DNA from: Pseudomonas asplenii
GTDB taxonomy: Bacteria; Pseudomonadota; Gammaproteobacteria; Pseudomonadales; Pseudomonadaceae
NCBI RefSeq assembly: GCF_900105475.1
Contig: NZ_LT629777.1
Coordinates: 5,704,001 to 5,768,000, forward strand
Length of the DNA stretch: 64,000 nucleotides
Reading direction: 5' to 3'
Shown here: positions 25,812-35,612 of the stretch, one piece after another
How the letters are laid out: the number at the start of each line of letters is the position of its first letter
Numbering within the stretch: position 1 is the first letter of the stretch
Made by a program: the position numbers and the translations under genes
The notes under the pieces: model-generated
Seen by the model: the letters and a program-made list of their open reading frames with translations, nothing else
Databases searched by the model: none
Told to the model about the DNA's origin: nothing

Positions 25812-27482
25812 TCAGAAGGTACGGCTGACGGTGAAGGCGATGAAGTCGCGGTCTTTGAGCGACTGTTCGAAGGTGTAATTGCTATTGGCGTCGAGGAAGG
25901 TGTTCTCCGGGCCGTAGTAATGCGTGTAGGTCAGGCCCAGGCTCCAGGTATTGAGGTAGTTGCCCTTCAGACCGATGTTCATGTCGCCCCCGTGGTTGGT
26001 GCCAAAGCCTGTACCCAGTGCCATGGATGCGCCGTTGGTGTAGCTGGCGCCCACCGGCACCGACAGGTCGAGGCCAGGCAGGATCTGCCGGTACATCGGC
26101 TCGAAGACCAGGCGCAGGCTGGTGGCGTCGCGGTCGGCGTTGGGGTCAACGGCATCAGCGTTCCGGCTGATGCTCATCACCCGGTTCCAGGCAATCTCAC
26201 CCATGAAGCTCGACTCAGGCGAGATGAAGTTCGGCTCCAGGCTTGCCAGCCAGGAGAAGTTGACGTGCAGCGTGCGGCCAGTGGCGTACAACGGATCGTC
26301 GCTGTTGTTGATCGCCTCCCCCACGAGCAATGTGCGCTGGTTGGTAGAAGCCAGCGGTTGGTTCCAGCGAGTGGACAGCTCACCCGCGATGTTGAAGTTG
26401 CTCACGGTGGTAGAGAAGCTGGCGCCCAGAGCCTCGATGCCTTGCGGGTAGACCCAGTAGTACTCGCCGGCCTTGCCGGTGACCGGATTAAGGTTGGCAA
26501 AGTCGGTACGAACGTTGAGCTGCGGTGACTTGTCGTGGAAACGAATGGCATAGAGGCCCCAGTCCACGGTCTCGGTGCGCCAGCGCAGTTGTACGCCGCC
26601 CTGCCCCGAGTCCTTGGCGTCCTTGTCCTTGCCATGGTAGAAGGCCAGCGGCTGGCCGCCGGGCATGACGGGCGTACCGACAAACAGGCGCTCGCTGCCG
26701 TCACCGAAGAAGTCGTCGTTGGAGAAATAGCTGCCGGCCGCCGGCAGGCGGTTGGCCTCCCATTCGAACTGGTAATAGGCACCCAGGGACACATCCGGCG
26801 TCAGTTGCAGTTGACCGGACATCTGTTTCACTGGCCGGATCAACTCCTTGAACTGGGTGTTGGGTACCGACAGCCCCTTGACCACGTCCACCGGCGCCAT
26901 GCCGCCGGCGATGCCGTTCATGCCATAGAACAGGCTCTCGCCCCACTGCATGGCGTATTGGCCCAGCCGCCCGGACACCGGCATTTCACCGATCTCGGTC
27001 TTGCCGAAGATGAAGGCATCGAGCAGCTCGCCCTTGCGTCCGTGCAAGGTGCGGGTGTCATCGGTGAATTTGTCGGAACCCACCGTGTAGCTGTTGCCAC
27101 GGCTGGAATCGTTGTTATCGGTGCCCTGGTTGTAGACGTCGTCATACCAGGCTGCACCGCTGACCCGCGCACCGACATTGCCGTAGGTGATGTCCATCTC
27201 GGACAGCAGGTCCAGGCGATTGGAGATCAAGCCCTTATTGAAGTTGCGATCACCGTCGTCCAGGTTCAGGGCGGTCTGTCCTTGGGTGAGCTTGCTGCTG
27301 GCGCCCTCGGTCCGCCAGGCAGCGCTGTACTTGAGGGTGTTGTCCCAGCGTATCCGCAGATCCGGGTTGCCGGTGTCGATTTCGAAGGCCTGGGCTTGGC
27401 TGGCAGCCAGCGCAAACAGCGCCAGGGTGAGGGGTTTGAGCGGCGGCAGCGGCCGCACGGTTGCACCTTTGCGAGTCAACAT
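25812..27482 (-). CDS. DUF1302 outer-membrane beta-barrel-like protein
   Basis: A 556-residue protein with a signal peptide (ALFALAASQAQA) and the DUF1302 hallmark 'IDTGNPDLRIRWDNTLKYSAAWR'. The rest alternates in porin-like beta strands and ends in a C-terminal aromatic (VSRTF), the Omp85 insertion signal. It probably forms an outer-membrane channel for a hydrophobic compound. It is separated by 14 bases from DUF1329. Confidence 0.88.
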   Translation of the reverse strand: MLTRKGATVRPLPPLKPLTLALFALAASQAQAFEIDTGNPDLRIRWDNTLKYSAAWRTEGASSKLTQGQTALNLDDGDRNFNKGLISNRLDLLSEMDITYGNVGARVSGAAWYDDVYNQGTDNNDSSRGNSYTVGSDKFTDDTRTLHGRKGELLDAFIFGKTEIGEMPVSGRLGQYAMQWGESLFYGMNGIAGGMAPVDVVKGLSVPNTQFKELIRPVKQMSGQLQLTPDVSLGAYYQFEWEANRLPAAGSYFSNDDFFGDGSERLFVGTPVMPGGQPLAFYHGKDKDAKDSGQGGVQLRWRTETVDWGLYAIRFHDKSPQLNVRTDFANLNPVTGKAGEYYWVYPQGIEALGASFSTTVSNFNIAGELSTRWNQPLASTNQRTLLVGEAINNSDDPLYATGRTLHVNFSWLASLEPNFISPESSFMGEIAWNRVMSISRNADAVDPNADRDATSLRLVFEPMYRQILPGLDLSVPVGASYTNGASMALGTGFGTNHGGDMNIGLKGNYLNTWSLGLTYTHYYGPENTFLDANSNYTFEQSLKDRDFIAFTVSRTF

Positions 27483-27569
27483 CGTGGTTTCCTCTTTCTT
27501 GTTCTTGTACGTCGGTGTTGGCGTAAAGTCCGGCGCACCCGCAAGGCAGGGTGCGTCGGGTACGGTGAA

Positions 27570-28694
27570 TCAGATCGGCCGTGCGGTGACCTCCAGCATC
27601 TGTTTGACCAGGCCGATGCGGTCGAAGGACGGGTCACGCTGAACCTCCTTCTCGCCCGCCAGCAGGGACATGTCGCTGATGAACTTGCAGCGCTCGAAGC
27701 GACGCCCCATGAAACGCTGCAACTGCTCCTCGAGGCTGCCACCGGCCATGAGCTCCTCGGCCAGCACCACGGCGTCTTCGATGGCCATGCCGGCGCCCTG
27801 CCCCAGATGCGGCGTGGTGGCATGGGCGGCATCGCCAATCAGCAGGACCCGGCCGCGATACCAGGGCTCGTTGACAAACACGGCTTCCAGCGGCTTGTAG
27901 ACGACCTCGGCGCTGTCCTGGATCTGCTCGCGCAGCTCACCGATCAGCCCGCCGAATCCGGCCAGGCGCTCACGTAAGCCTTCGGCAAGGGTGGCCGGTT
28001 CCATCCAGGGGTTACCGGGCTCATGGGAGGTGGTGAAGAGGTACATCAGGTCATCGGCCAGGGGCACCAGGCCGGCGTTACCCGACGGTCCCTGGTAGTT
28101 GGCCAGGTGATCGATGCCGGCAGCTCGCGGGAAGTTGTATCGCCATACCGACTGCCCGGTGAAGTGCGGTTGGTAGCTGTCACCGAACAGCAGCCCGCGA
28201 ACCTTCGAGAACAGCCCATCGGCACCGACCATCAGCGCATAGCGACCTTGGCGGCCGTCGCTGAACAGCACGTCGACGCCATCGGTATCCTGCTCGAAGC
28301 TCTCCACGGAAGTGCCCAGGCGCACCTGGGTGCCGAGTTCGATGGCGGTTTCGCTCAACACCTTGTGCAGGGCACGGCGGGAGATACCGACGTTGGCGGG
28401 GTAGTTCGGGCCAGCCAGGCGCTGCCCGGGAATGCGCGCCAACTGTTGACCATGGGTGGTGTAGATGGCCACGTCCTCGAAGGCATAGGCCGCGTCGAGG
28501 TAGGCGTCGAGCAGGCCCAGGCGGTGCATCTCGCGCACCACGTTGCTCTGCTGAATGATGCCAACGCCGTAGACGGTCCACTCGGTCTTCAATTCCACCA
28601 GGTCGACCGCAATACCCTGGCGGCGCAGGGCGATGGCGGCGCACAGCCCACCAATCCCGCCGCCGACGATCAGCACGTTGTTCACAGTATTCAT
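27570..28694 (-). CDS. FAD-dependent aromatic monooxygenase
   Basis: A 374-residue class A flavoprotein monooxygenase: dinucleotide-binding GGGIGGLCAAIALRRQG (N-terminus, written here as GGGIGGL), the DG motif 'MVGADGLFSKVR', and the FAD ribityl motif 'LLIGDAAHATTPHLGQGAGMA'. These hydroxylate an aromatic ring using NAD(P)H and O2. ATG 28694 is chosen. It is upstream of DUF1302 and downstream of a Rieske gene and a VOC dioxygenase gene, so it probably prepares the ring for extradiol cleavage. Confidence 0.9.
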   Translation of the reverse strand: MNTVNNVLIVGGGIGGLCAAIALRRQGIAVDLVELKTEWTVYGVGIIQQSNVVREMHRLGLLDAYLDAAYAFEDVAIYTTHGQQLARIPGQRLAGPNYPANVGISRRALHKVLSETAIELGTQVRLGTSVESFEQDTDGVDVLFSDGRQGRYALMVGADGLFSKVRGLLFGDSYQPHFTGQSVWRYNFPRAAGIDHLANYQGPSGNAGLVPLADDLMYLFTTSHEPGNPWMEPATLAEGLRERLAGFGGLIGELREQIQDSAEVVYKPLEAVFVNEPWYRGRVLLIGDAAHATTPHLGQGAGMAIEDAVVLAEELMAGGSLEEQLQRFMGRRFERCKFISDMSLLAGEKEVQRDPSFDRIGLVKQMLEVTARPI

Positions 28695-28722
28695 GGCATT
28701 TCTCACGTCTTGTTCTTGTTGT

Positions 28723-28743
28723 CCGCCCCGTCATGCGGGGCGG
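28723..28743 (-). other. Intra-operon hairpin
   Basis: CCGCCCCG-TCATG-CGGGGCGG forms an 8-bp perfect stem between the Rieske and monooxygenase genes. There is no T-run, so it is a candidate mRNA-processing or attenuation element rather than a full terminator. Confidence 0.5.
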
Positions 28744-28833
28744 TCGTTTCCTGTGCCTGGGCACAGCTTCCCGGCAGCGCCGGGCTTTGACCAATCGAGT
28801 CCTGGGATGCGACCTATCGCGCGGCGTGATAGC

Positions 28834-29181
28834 TCAGTTGCCCAACGGTTCCAGCGGCACTAGCAGCCAGCCGTCCACCTCACGGTGTGGCAACGCCGGT
28901 AACACCTCGCCCAGGCACGGCCCATGGACGCAGGTACCGTCCTCGGGCCGAAACCGCGCGCCATGGGCGTAACAGATCACCCACTGGCCATCGGCACTGA
29001 GGAAACGGTCCTTGCGGTACTCCAGGGGCACCAGCAGGTGCGGGCAAAGGTTGCGGTAGACACGCACCCGCCCCTGGTGCCGGAGGGCGAACAGGCTGTC
29101 CGCTCCCCTGCCCTGCGGATCGAAGCCACGTACCTGCCCCTCGCCCAGCTCATCGAGCCGACACAGCGCCACGCAGCCCAC
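28834..29181 (-). CDS. Rieske [2Fe-2S] ferredoxin-like protein
   Basis: A 115-residue small Rieske protein: CPHLL (C-x-H) and CYAHGARF (C-x2-H) supply the two Cys and two His ligands. There is no oxygenase catalytic domain, so it acts as an electron carrier or accessory protein. The gene follows the VOC dioxygenase gene by 3 bases, which implies co-translation. Its redox partner (a reductase) is not encoded in the visible cluster. Confidence 0.87.
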   Translation of the reverse strand: MGCVALCRLDELGEGQVRGFDPQGRGADSLFALRHQGRVRVYRNLCPHLLVPLEYRKDRFLSADGQWVICYAHGARFRPEDGTCVHGPCLGEVLPALPHREVDGWLLVPLEPLGN

Positions 29182-29184
29182 GAC

Positions 29185-30126
29185 TCAACCCTGCTTCGGC
29201 GGTGGACCACCGGGTGCCCATTTCTCCCGCGAGGTAAACAAGAACAGTTGCGAGTTGTCCGCCGACATCGGCGCCTGGCGGGCAGCCCAGTCGTCGTCGT
29301 GCTTGTCCATGTCGGCGTCGTACTCGATGTGGCAGCCCAGCGGACTGTTGAAGTACCAGAACCAGTTGGAGCCCAGCAGGTGGCGCCCCGGCCCCCAGAA
29401 GCTGGTCCAGCCGTTCTGCTGAAAGCGGGTACCGGCCAGCAGCACTTCCGTGCCGCTGCCCATGTGGAAGGTGAAGTGCTCGCAACCCTGCATGTTCGGC
29501 GGCGTCTGGATCATGAACAGGCAGTGGTGATCATCCATGCCGGCGGTGCGCATGAAGGGACCAACGCCCACGAAACTGTCGGTGGTGACGAACCCCAGGC
29601 GGTCGCGATAGAAGGCTTCGCCCTTGGCGGCGTCGGGCACGAAGTACACCACGTGGGACAAGGTGCGTGGCCGCGCCGGCATGTCCGGGGTAATGCCCAA
29701 CTGGTTGAGTGGACGCTGCGGCGCGCTGCCGGGGGCGTTGGTCAGATCGGCCGGTGCCTCGAAGACGCGGCGGCAGGACACCTGGAAAGCAATGGCAAAG
29801 CCCAGGTCATCGACGGTGTGCAGCGCGCCGTGATGATCACGACGCAACTCGCGGTCGCGCCCCAACTCGTCGGCGATGGCGTCCAGGTCCAGCGACGAGG
29901 CAACGCCATAGACTGTCTCGCGCAGCGAGGGAGTCGGGCCCAGCGCTGGCGGCAAACTGGGGTCGTCACCACGGCGAATGATGATCGCGGTGCCATCCAG
30001 CGCCTCGAAGCGGCCGCCGTCCGTATCCAGTTGGGTGGCCGTGAGGCCGTAGTCACGCAGGCAATTGGCACAGGCCTGGATATCGTCGACGCCGAATACC
30101 AGCGCGTCGAGTCCAAGAATGTTCAT
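29185..30126 (-). CDS. VOC-family extradiol dioxygenase-like protein
   Basis: A 313-residue two-domain vicinal-oxygen-chelate protein. The second domain has the metal set 'LSHVVYFVPD' (His), 'DDHHCLFMIQ' (His) and 'GCHIEYDADM' (Glu), as in 2,3-dihydroxybiphenyl dioxygenase-type enzymes. The N-terminal domain 'ALVFGVDDIQACANCLRDYGL' is degenerate in metal ligands, as usual. ATG 30126 is preferred over the longer frame. It is the first gene of the minus-strand catabolic operon, divergent from the LysR gene. Confidence 0.86.
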   Translation of the reverse strand: MNILGLDALVFGVDDIQACANCLRDYGLTATQLDTDGGRFEALDGTAIIIRRGDDPSLPPALGPTPSLRETVYGVASSLDLDAIADELGRDRELRRDHHGALHTVDDLGFAIAFQVSCRRVFEAPADLTNAPGSAPQRPLNQLGITPDMPARPRTLSHVVYFVPDAAKGEAFYRDRLGFVTTDSFVGVGPFMRTAGMDDHHCLFMIQTPPNMQGCEHFTFHMGSGTEVLLAGTRFQQNGWTSFWGPGRHLLGSNWFWYFNSPLGCHIEYDADMDKHDDDWAARQAPMSADNSQLFLFTSREKWAPGGPPPKQG

Positions 30127-30404
30127 GGCTACCACTCCGTTGAAATTATTATTGGGCGCCAGGCAGGTCGCCCGGTAAGAGGTCTGGCGACTGCAAGGCC
30201 GCTCGACTGGAGCGCAGGTTGCTGGCTGTGGGGGTGGCGTGACCAATCGCGTGTCAGGATGCAAGGCATCGGCAATCGCGATACCTGTGCGCCAGCCCAT
30301 GGCGCCTGGCGTTGGCTCATCGGGGCAACGGTCGGGGCTTGACGGATCGGTATGGTGGTCGGAAGGTATCGCAAAAATAACTACAAAAACCGTGAGCTAT
30401 CGCC
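30127..30404. promoter_or_regulatory. Divergent promoter region between VOC operon and LysR gene
   Basis: A 278-base gap between oppositely oriented genes. The ~50 bases next to the LysR start are AT-rich (ATCGCAAAAATAACTACAAA) and probably hold the LysR promoter and binding site. No exact T-N11-A dyad stands out. The middle is GC-rich and only carries open frames that are shadows. Confidence 0.45.
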
Positions 30405-31343
30405 ATGCGCTTTCACCATCTGGATCTGAATCTGCTGGTGGCACTGGATGTCCTGCTCGAAGAGCAGAACATCACCCGTGCTGCCGAACGCCTGCATATG
30501 ACCCAATCGGCCACCAGCGGCGTACTGGGCCGCTTGCGCACCTTTTTCGAGGACGAGTTGCTGGTCCAGGTCGGTCGCAAGATGCAGCCCACGCCCTATG
30601 CCCTGGAGTTGACCAAGCCGGTGCGCGAGGTGCTGCTGACCATCCGTTCCTCGATCACCGCCAAGCCGGTGTTCGAGCCCGCGAGCAGCAAGCGGCATTT
30701 TCGCCTGGTGACCTCGGACTACCTGATCAGTGTGCTGTTCGCCCAGGTTATCCAGAAGATCCACCAGGAAGCCCCGCACATCACCTTCGAGATGGTCAGC
30801 CCCGGCGACAATAGCGCCGAGCTGCTGATGCGTGGCGAGGTCGACATGATGATCGTGCCCGAGCGTTACCTCATCGACGGCCATCCGGCGCAACTGCTGT
30901 TCGAGGAAGACCATGTCTGCGTGGTCTGGCGCGACAATTCCGAAGTCGGCGAACAACTGACCCTGGAGCAGTACATGGAGATGGGACACATCTCGGTGGG
31001 TTTTGGCCGCAACCGGCACATGAGCATCGAGGACTGGTTCATGAGCCAGTACGGCTTCAACCGTCGCCTGGAGGTGATCACCAATGACTTCAATACCCTG
31101 CCGCAATTGCTGGTGGGCACCCAACGCATCGCCACAATGCACCGTCGGCTGGCCGAACTCTACGCCGGCTACCTGCCCCTGCGTATCCTGCCGCCCCCGG
31201 TAAAGATCCCGGTGATGCGCGAATTCATGCTCTGGCACCGCAGCATGGACGGCGATCCCATGCACCGCTGGCTACGTGAGCGTATCCGCGACTTCATCCA
31301 GCACGCCGACCAGCAGCCCGTCGCCGGTCGTGTCACGGCCTGA
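30405..31343 (+). CDS. LysR-family regulator (NodD/NahR-like) of the aromatic cluster
   Basis: A 312-residue LysR regulator: N-terminal HTH 'LDLNLLVALDVLLEEQNITRAAERLHMTQSA' (the NodD/NahR/LinR-like 'DLNLL..L..LL.E' start) and a LysR_substrate domain with 'HFRLVTSDYLISVL' and 'YLPLRILPPPVKIP'. NodD/NahR-type members respond to flavonoid or aromatic effectors, which fits the adjacent extradiol pathway. Divergent from the VOC gene, and followed by the hydrolase gene on the same strand. Confidence 0.9.
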   Translation: MRFHHLDLNLLVALDVLLEEQNITRAAERLHMTQSATSGVLGRLRTFFEDELLVQVGRKMQPTPYALELTKPVREVLLTIRSSITAKPVFEPASSKRHFRLVTSDYLISVLFAQVIQKIHQEAPHITFEMVSPGDNSAELLMRGEVDMMIVPERYLIDGHPAQLLFEEDHVCVVWRDNSEVGEQLTLEQYMEMGHISVGFGRNRHMSIEDWFMSQYGFNRRLEVITNDFNTLPQLLVGTQRIATMHRRLAELYAGYLPLRILPPPVKIPVMREFMLWHRSMDGDPMHRWLRERIRDFIQHADQQPVAGRVTA

Positions 31344-31526
31344 ACGCCCCTCATCGCCCCGGCCGCCGCAACGGCGCCGGAGCATCGCGTTTGGTGATAC
31401 CTCGCATCCCGACTCGCGATTGGCCCCCTCCTGCCCTGCCTGCGTACCTTGATTCTCGAACCGCGCCCTGCGTGCCTGCCGCAACTCAACGGCGCCGGAC
31501 TCAACGACCGCAGAAGGACAACAAGA

Positions 31527-32684
31527 ATGTTCCGTTACTTCCCCACCAATTACGTCTGGAATCTCTCGGTGGACCTGGCCATCGAGATGGGCGCCCGCCT
31601 GGGCGAAATCGAAGAAATGTGTGCCCCCTTGCAGGACGCTGCCCGGCAGCCTGATGCAGCCGGCACTGAGGCTTTTCGCCAGACCTGGTCCAAGATGGCG
31701 GACAAGCTCTGCGGCCTGGCCGAGGAGGACGAGGCCGCCGGTCGACGCCTTTCCGCCGGTGAGAAATACAACCGCGCCGCCACCTACTACCTCACCTGTG
31801 AACGCCTGCAGGCCCATGGAGCGCCGGGTCGCGTGGCGCTGTACCAACGCTTCCTGGCGACCTTCGCCCGTGGCCTCGACCTGTCCAGGGAGAACTGCGA
31901 GCGAGTGGAAATCCCCTATGAAGGCAAGCACCTCTCGGGCCTGCTCGTGCGCGCCGAGGGCGTTACCGGCCCGGCGCCGCTGCTGGTGCAGGTCAACGGC
32001 CTGGACTCGACCAAAGAGATGAAATACCGCGTCGGCCTGCCCGCCTGGCTGGCCAGGCGCGGCGTGTCCTCGCTGATCATCGACCAGCCCGGCACCGGCG
32101 AAGCGCTGCGCCTGCACGGTCTGACCGCACGTCATGACAGCGAGCACTGGGCCAGCCGCGTGGTGGACTGGCTGGAAACCCGCGCCGACGTCGACCCCAA
32201 GCGCATCGGCCTGGAAGGCGTATCCCTGGGCGGCTACTACTGCCCGCGCGCGGTGGCCTTCGAACCCCGCTTCGCCTGTGGTGTGGTATGGGGCGCCAAC
32301 CACGACTGGCGCGACGTGCAAAAACGTCGTCTGGAGAAGGAAGGCAACTTCCCGGTCCCGCACTACTGGGCGCACGTGCGCTGGGTCTGGGGCGCGAACG
32401 ACATGGACGAGTTCATGCGCATCGCCGAGAACGTGCACCTCGATGGCGTGCTGGACCGCATCCGCGTGCCGTTCCTGGTCACCCACGGCGAGAAGGACTC
32501 GCAGATCCCCCTCAAATGGGCGCATCGCACCTATGAGCAACTGGTGAACAGCCCGAAACGCGAGCTGAAAATCTTCACCGAACGCGAAGGTGGCGTGCAG
32601 CACTCCAGCTTCGACAACAGCATCAATGCCGGCCACTACATCGCCGACTGGGTGGCCGAAACCCTCGGTGGGCGTACCGCCTGA
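31527..32684 (+). CDS. Alpha/beta hydrolase with N-terminal helical cap (C-C hydrolase-like)
   Basis: A 385-residue hydrolase. Residues ~1-115 form a helical cap (MFRYFPTNYVWNLSVDLAIE...), then an alpha/beta core follows with the nucleophile elbow GVSLGGYY, Asp in 'THGEKDSQIPL' and a late His in 'VQHSSFDNSI'. The layout resembles FrsA/2,6-dihydroxypseudooxynicotine-hydrolase-like enzymes, which cleave C-C bonds beside aromatic rings. ATG 31527 has AGAAGGA upstream; the frame from 31449 is not supported. Its position after the LysR gene makes it part of the same catabolic locus. Confidence 0.85.
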   Translation: MFRYFPTNYVWNLSVDLAIEMGARLGEIEEMCAPLQDAARQPDAAGTEAFRQTWSKMADKLCGLAEEDEAAGRRLSAGEKYNRAATYYLTCERLQAHGAPGRVALYQRFLATFARGLDLSRENCERVEIPYEGKHLSGLLVRAEGVTGPAPLLVQVNGLDSTKEMKYRVGLPAWLARRGVSSLIIDQPGTGEALRLHGLTARHDSEHWASRVVDWLETRADVDPKRIGLEGVSLGGYYCPRAVAFEPRFACGVVWGANHDWRDVQKRRLEKEGNFPVPHYWAHVRWVWGANDMDEFMRIAENVHLDGVLDRIRVPFLVTHGEKDSQIPLKWAHRTYEQLVNSPKRELKIFTEREGGVQHSSFDNSINAGHYIADWVAETLGGRTA

Positions 32685-32838
32685 CGCACCGTGCGCCGGT
32701 GATACCGGCGCAACTCCCATCGGGGATCCTTCCGGTGCCATGCCCCTGCACTGAGTGCAACCCCGCCAGAACAAGGCCCGCCACCACGGCATGCCGTTCA
32801 ATGCCCATTTCACGCAGGTACTGGGTGATTTCTCCCAT

Positions 32839-32870
32839 AAAAAAAGGAGGCAAAGCGTCAGCTTGCCTCC
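32839..32870 (-). terminator. Rho-independent terminator of the aceE gene
   Basis: On the minus strand GGAGGCAA ... TTGCCTCC forms an 8-bp stem directly followed by a T-run, 20 bases after the aceE stop. Confidence 0.85.
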
Positions 32871-32889
32871 TCATCAGCATGTGCCGATT

Positions 32890-35559
32890 TTAAACGGTGA
32901 TCGGGTCTACCTTCTGGACATCGATTTGCATGTCGACCAATGCCTTGGCGACAACCTTACGATCGAGCACACCTTCGTCTGCCAGGGCTTTCAGGGCCGC
33001 CAGCACGACAAATTGGCGGTCAACCTCGAAGTGCCGACGTAATGCCTCGCGGGTATCGGACTGGCCGAAACCATCAGTCCCCAAGGCAACGAACTTACGA
33101 TTTCCAATCCATGGACGGATCTGATCGGCGTGGATCTTCATGTAGTCGGTTGCAATCACAACCGGGCCTGCGTGGTCTTCCAGCAATTGGGTGACGTAGG
33201 GAACCTTCGGCTCCTCAAGCGGATGGAGAAGGTTCCACCGTTCGATTTGCTGAGCCTCCCTTCGGACTTCAGTGAGGCTGGTTGCACTCCACACTTCGCT
33301 ACTGACGCCATAATCGCGAGCCAGGATTTCCCCTGCGGCAATGACCTCGGGGAGGATCGAACCGCTGCCCATGAGTTGAACGTGCAGATCCTTTTTGACC
33401 TGCGGCTCGATAGGAAGCCGGTACAGGCCCTTGAGGATGCCTTGCTCGGCGCCTTCAGGCAGGTCTGGGTGTGGGTAATTTTCGTTGAGCACCGTGATGT
33501 AGTAATACACATCTTCCTGTTCAACATACATGCGACGCATACCATCGTGCACGATCACCGCCAGTTCATAGGCATAGGTGGGGTCGTACGCAACGCAGCA
33601 CGGCACGGTGGCGGCCATCACGTGGCTGTGGCCATCGTCATGTTGCAGCCCTTCCCCCATCAGCGTCGTACGGCCGGAGGTGGCGCCCAACAGGAAGCCT
33701 CTGGCGCGCGCATCCCCTGCCGCCCAGAGCAGGTCGCCGACGCGCTGAAAGCCAAACATCGAGTAGAAGATGTAGAACGGCAGCGTCATCACACCGTGGT
33801 TGGCATACGAAGTACTCGCCGCGATCCAGGACGATGTCGCCCCCGATTCGTTGAGACCTTCTTGCATGATCTGCCCGTCAACGCTCTCCTTGTAGTAAGA
33901 CAGGGTTCCGGCGTCCTGGGGGGTGTAGAGCTGGCCCACGTGTGAATGGATACCGATTTGCCGGAAGAGGCTCTCCATGCCGAAGGTGCGCGACTCGTCG
34001 GGCACGATGGGCACCACAAGGCGGCCGATGTTGGGGTCCTTGAGCAACGTGCCCAGGATACGGACGAACGCCATGGTGGTTGAAATCGAACGTTCACCCG
34101 TGCCCTTCAACTGCGCCTCAAGCAAGGACAGCGGAGGAATCTGCAACGGCTCTACTTGCGCATGCCGAGCTGGAATGTGGCCTCCCAGACTGGCGCGGCG
34201 AGCTCGCAGGTAGCGGGCCTCGACACTGTCTTCATCGGGTCGCAGGTAAGGCATTTCGCCTATCTGGTCGTCGGTCAGTTCCAGGCCAAACCTGTCGCGG
34301 AATGCCTTGACGGCATCGGCGCCCATCTTCTTGAGCTGGTGATTGATATTCTGGCCTTCACCGGCTTCACCCATGCCAAACCCTTTGACGGTCTTGGCCA
34401 GGATAACGGTGGGACGCCCGGTGTGCCGGGCAGCAGCGGCGTAAGCGTTATAGACCTTAACCGGGTCGTGGCCACCGCGAGAGAGTTTCCAGATCTGGTC
34501 ATCGGACATGTCGCTGACCAGTTCGAGCAGTTCGGGGTATTTGCCGAAAAAGTGTTCGCGAACGTAGGCGCCGTTCTGGGACTTGTAGGTCTGGTACTCG
34601 CCATCCACGCACTCCATCATGCGTTGGCGCAGCAGGCCCGACTTGTCCTTGGCGAGCAGCTCGTCCCAGCCCCCTCCCCAAATGACCTTGATCACGTTCC
34701 ATCCTGCGGCGCGATACAGGCTTTCGAACTCCTGGATCACCTTGCTGTTGCCCCGCACCGGACCGTCGAGGCGCTGGAGATTGCAGTTGACCACAAAAAT
34801 AATGTTGTCGAGCTTCTCTCGACCCGCAAGAGAAATGGCGGCAAGGGATTCCGGCTGATCCATTTCACCATCACCCAGGAATGCCCATACCTTGCGGCCT
34901 TGATGCTCCTTGAGCCCACGGTTCTCAAGGTAACGCATGAACCGCGCCTGGTAGGCTGCCGTGATGGGCCCCAGGCCCATGGACACGGTAGGGAATTGCC
35001 AAAAATCCGGCATCAGGCGAGGATGAGGGTAGGACGACACACCATCGCGATCCGTTTCGCGGCGGAAGTTATCCAACTGCTCCTCGCTCAGGCGCCCTTC
35101 AGTGAATGCCCGACCGTAAATGCCAGGTGCCGAGTGCCCCTGGATATAAACCAGGTCGCCCGCAAAGCTATCGGTGCGCCCACGGAAAAAATGATCGAAG
35201 CCCACATCGTAGAGGACAGCAGCTGATGCGTAGGTTGCGATGTGCCCACCGACTCCAGAATGCTTGCCTGCGCGAAGCACCATCGTCAGAGCGTTCCAGC
35301 GGATGTATGCGTTGAGACGCTTTTCGATATCGAGGTTGCCGGGGTAAGGCAACTCCCGATCAGGGGGAATGCTGTTCACGTAGGGGGTGGTGACTCGACC
35401 GTGAAAGTCTCCATGGATGGAAACATCGAAATCGAGCAGTTGGTCGATCAGGAAGTGGGCCCTAGGGCGGCCTTCAGCCTCAACGACCGATGCAATCGAG
35501 TCAAGCCATTCGCGGGTTTCTTGTGGATCCTCATCGCGAATGTGGTAGCTCTGAGCCAT
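32890..35559 (-). CDS. aceE: Pyruvate dehydrogenase E1 component (homodimeric AceE), accessory copy
   Basis: An 889-residue homodimeric-type E1. The ThDP motif GDGEMDQPES (~229-238) leads to 'VVNCNLQRLDGPVRGN', the E1p signature. Substrate-loop and 'HSGVGGHIATYAS' segments are intact, and the C-terminal transketolase-like domain is complete. Length is normal. The ATG at 35559 has an AAGGAG site; the frame extends to 35640 without one. It decarboxylates pyruvate and passes the acetyl group to E2. No aceF (E2) or lpd is adjacent, unlike the housekeeping locus, so this is probably a second copy. Divergent from a MarR gene and flanked by a TTGCA-N2-TGCAA operator 54 bases upstream of its start. 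Confidence 0.93.
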   Translation of the reverse strand: MAQSYHIRDEDPQETREWLDSIASVVEAEGRPRAHFLIDQLLDFDVSIHGDFHGRVTTPYVNSIPPDRELPYPGNLDIEKRLNAYIRWNALTMVLRAGKHSGVGGHIATYASAAVLYDVGFDHFFRGRTDSFAGDLVYIQGHSAPGIYGRAFTEGRLSEEQLDNFRRETDRDGVSSYPHPRLMPDFWQFPTVSMGLGPITAAYQARFMRYLENRGLKEHQGRKVWAFLGDGEMDQPESLAAISLAGREKLDNIIFVVNCNLQRLDGPVRGNSKVIQEFESLYRAAGWNVIKVIWGGGWDELLAKDKSGLLRQRMMECVDGEYQTYKSQNGAYVREHFFGKYPELLELVSDMSDDQIWKLSRGGHDPVKVYNAYAAAARHTGRPTVILAKTVKGFGMGEAGEGQNINHQLKKMGADAVKAFRDRFGLELTDDQIGEMPYLRPDEDSVEARYLRARRASLGGHIPARHAQVEPLQIPPLSLLEAQLKGTGERSISTTMAFVRILGTLLKDPNIGRLVVPIVPDESRTFGMESLFRQIGIHSHVGQLYTPQDAGTLSYYKESVDGQIMQEGLNESGATSSWIAASTSYANHGVMTLPFYIFYSMFGFQRVGDLLWAAGDARARGFLLGATSGRTTLMGEGLQHDDGHSHVMAATVPCCVAYDPTYAYELAVIVHDGMRRMYVEQEDVYYYITVLNENYPHPDLPEGAEQGILKGLYRLPIEPQVKKDLHVQLMGSGSILPEVIAAGEILARDYGVSSEVWSATSLTEVRREAQQIERWNLLHPLEEPKVPYVTQLLEDHAGPVVIATDYMKIHADQIRPWIGNRKFVALGTDGFGQSDTREALRRHFEVDRQFVVLAALKALADEGVLDRKVVAKALVDMQIDVQKVDPITV

Positions 35560-35612
35560 CGGTACATCTCCTTGATGTGTCATCAGCTGGTCGTTGTTCA
35601 ACCAACTCTTTG

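Noticed and set aside
31272..32813. 513-codon minus frame across the alpha/beta hydrolase
   Set aside because: The plus-strand frame has GVSLGGYY and other hydrolase motifs; the minus frame is a shadow.
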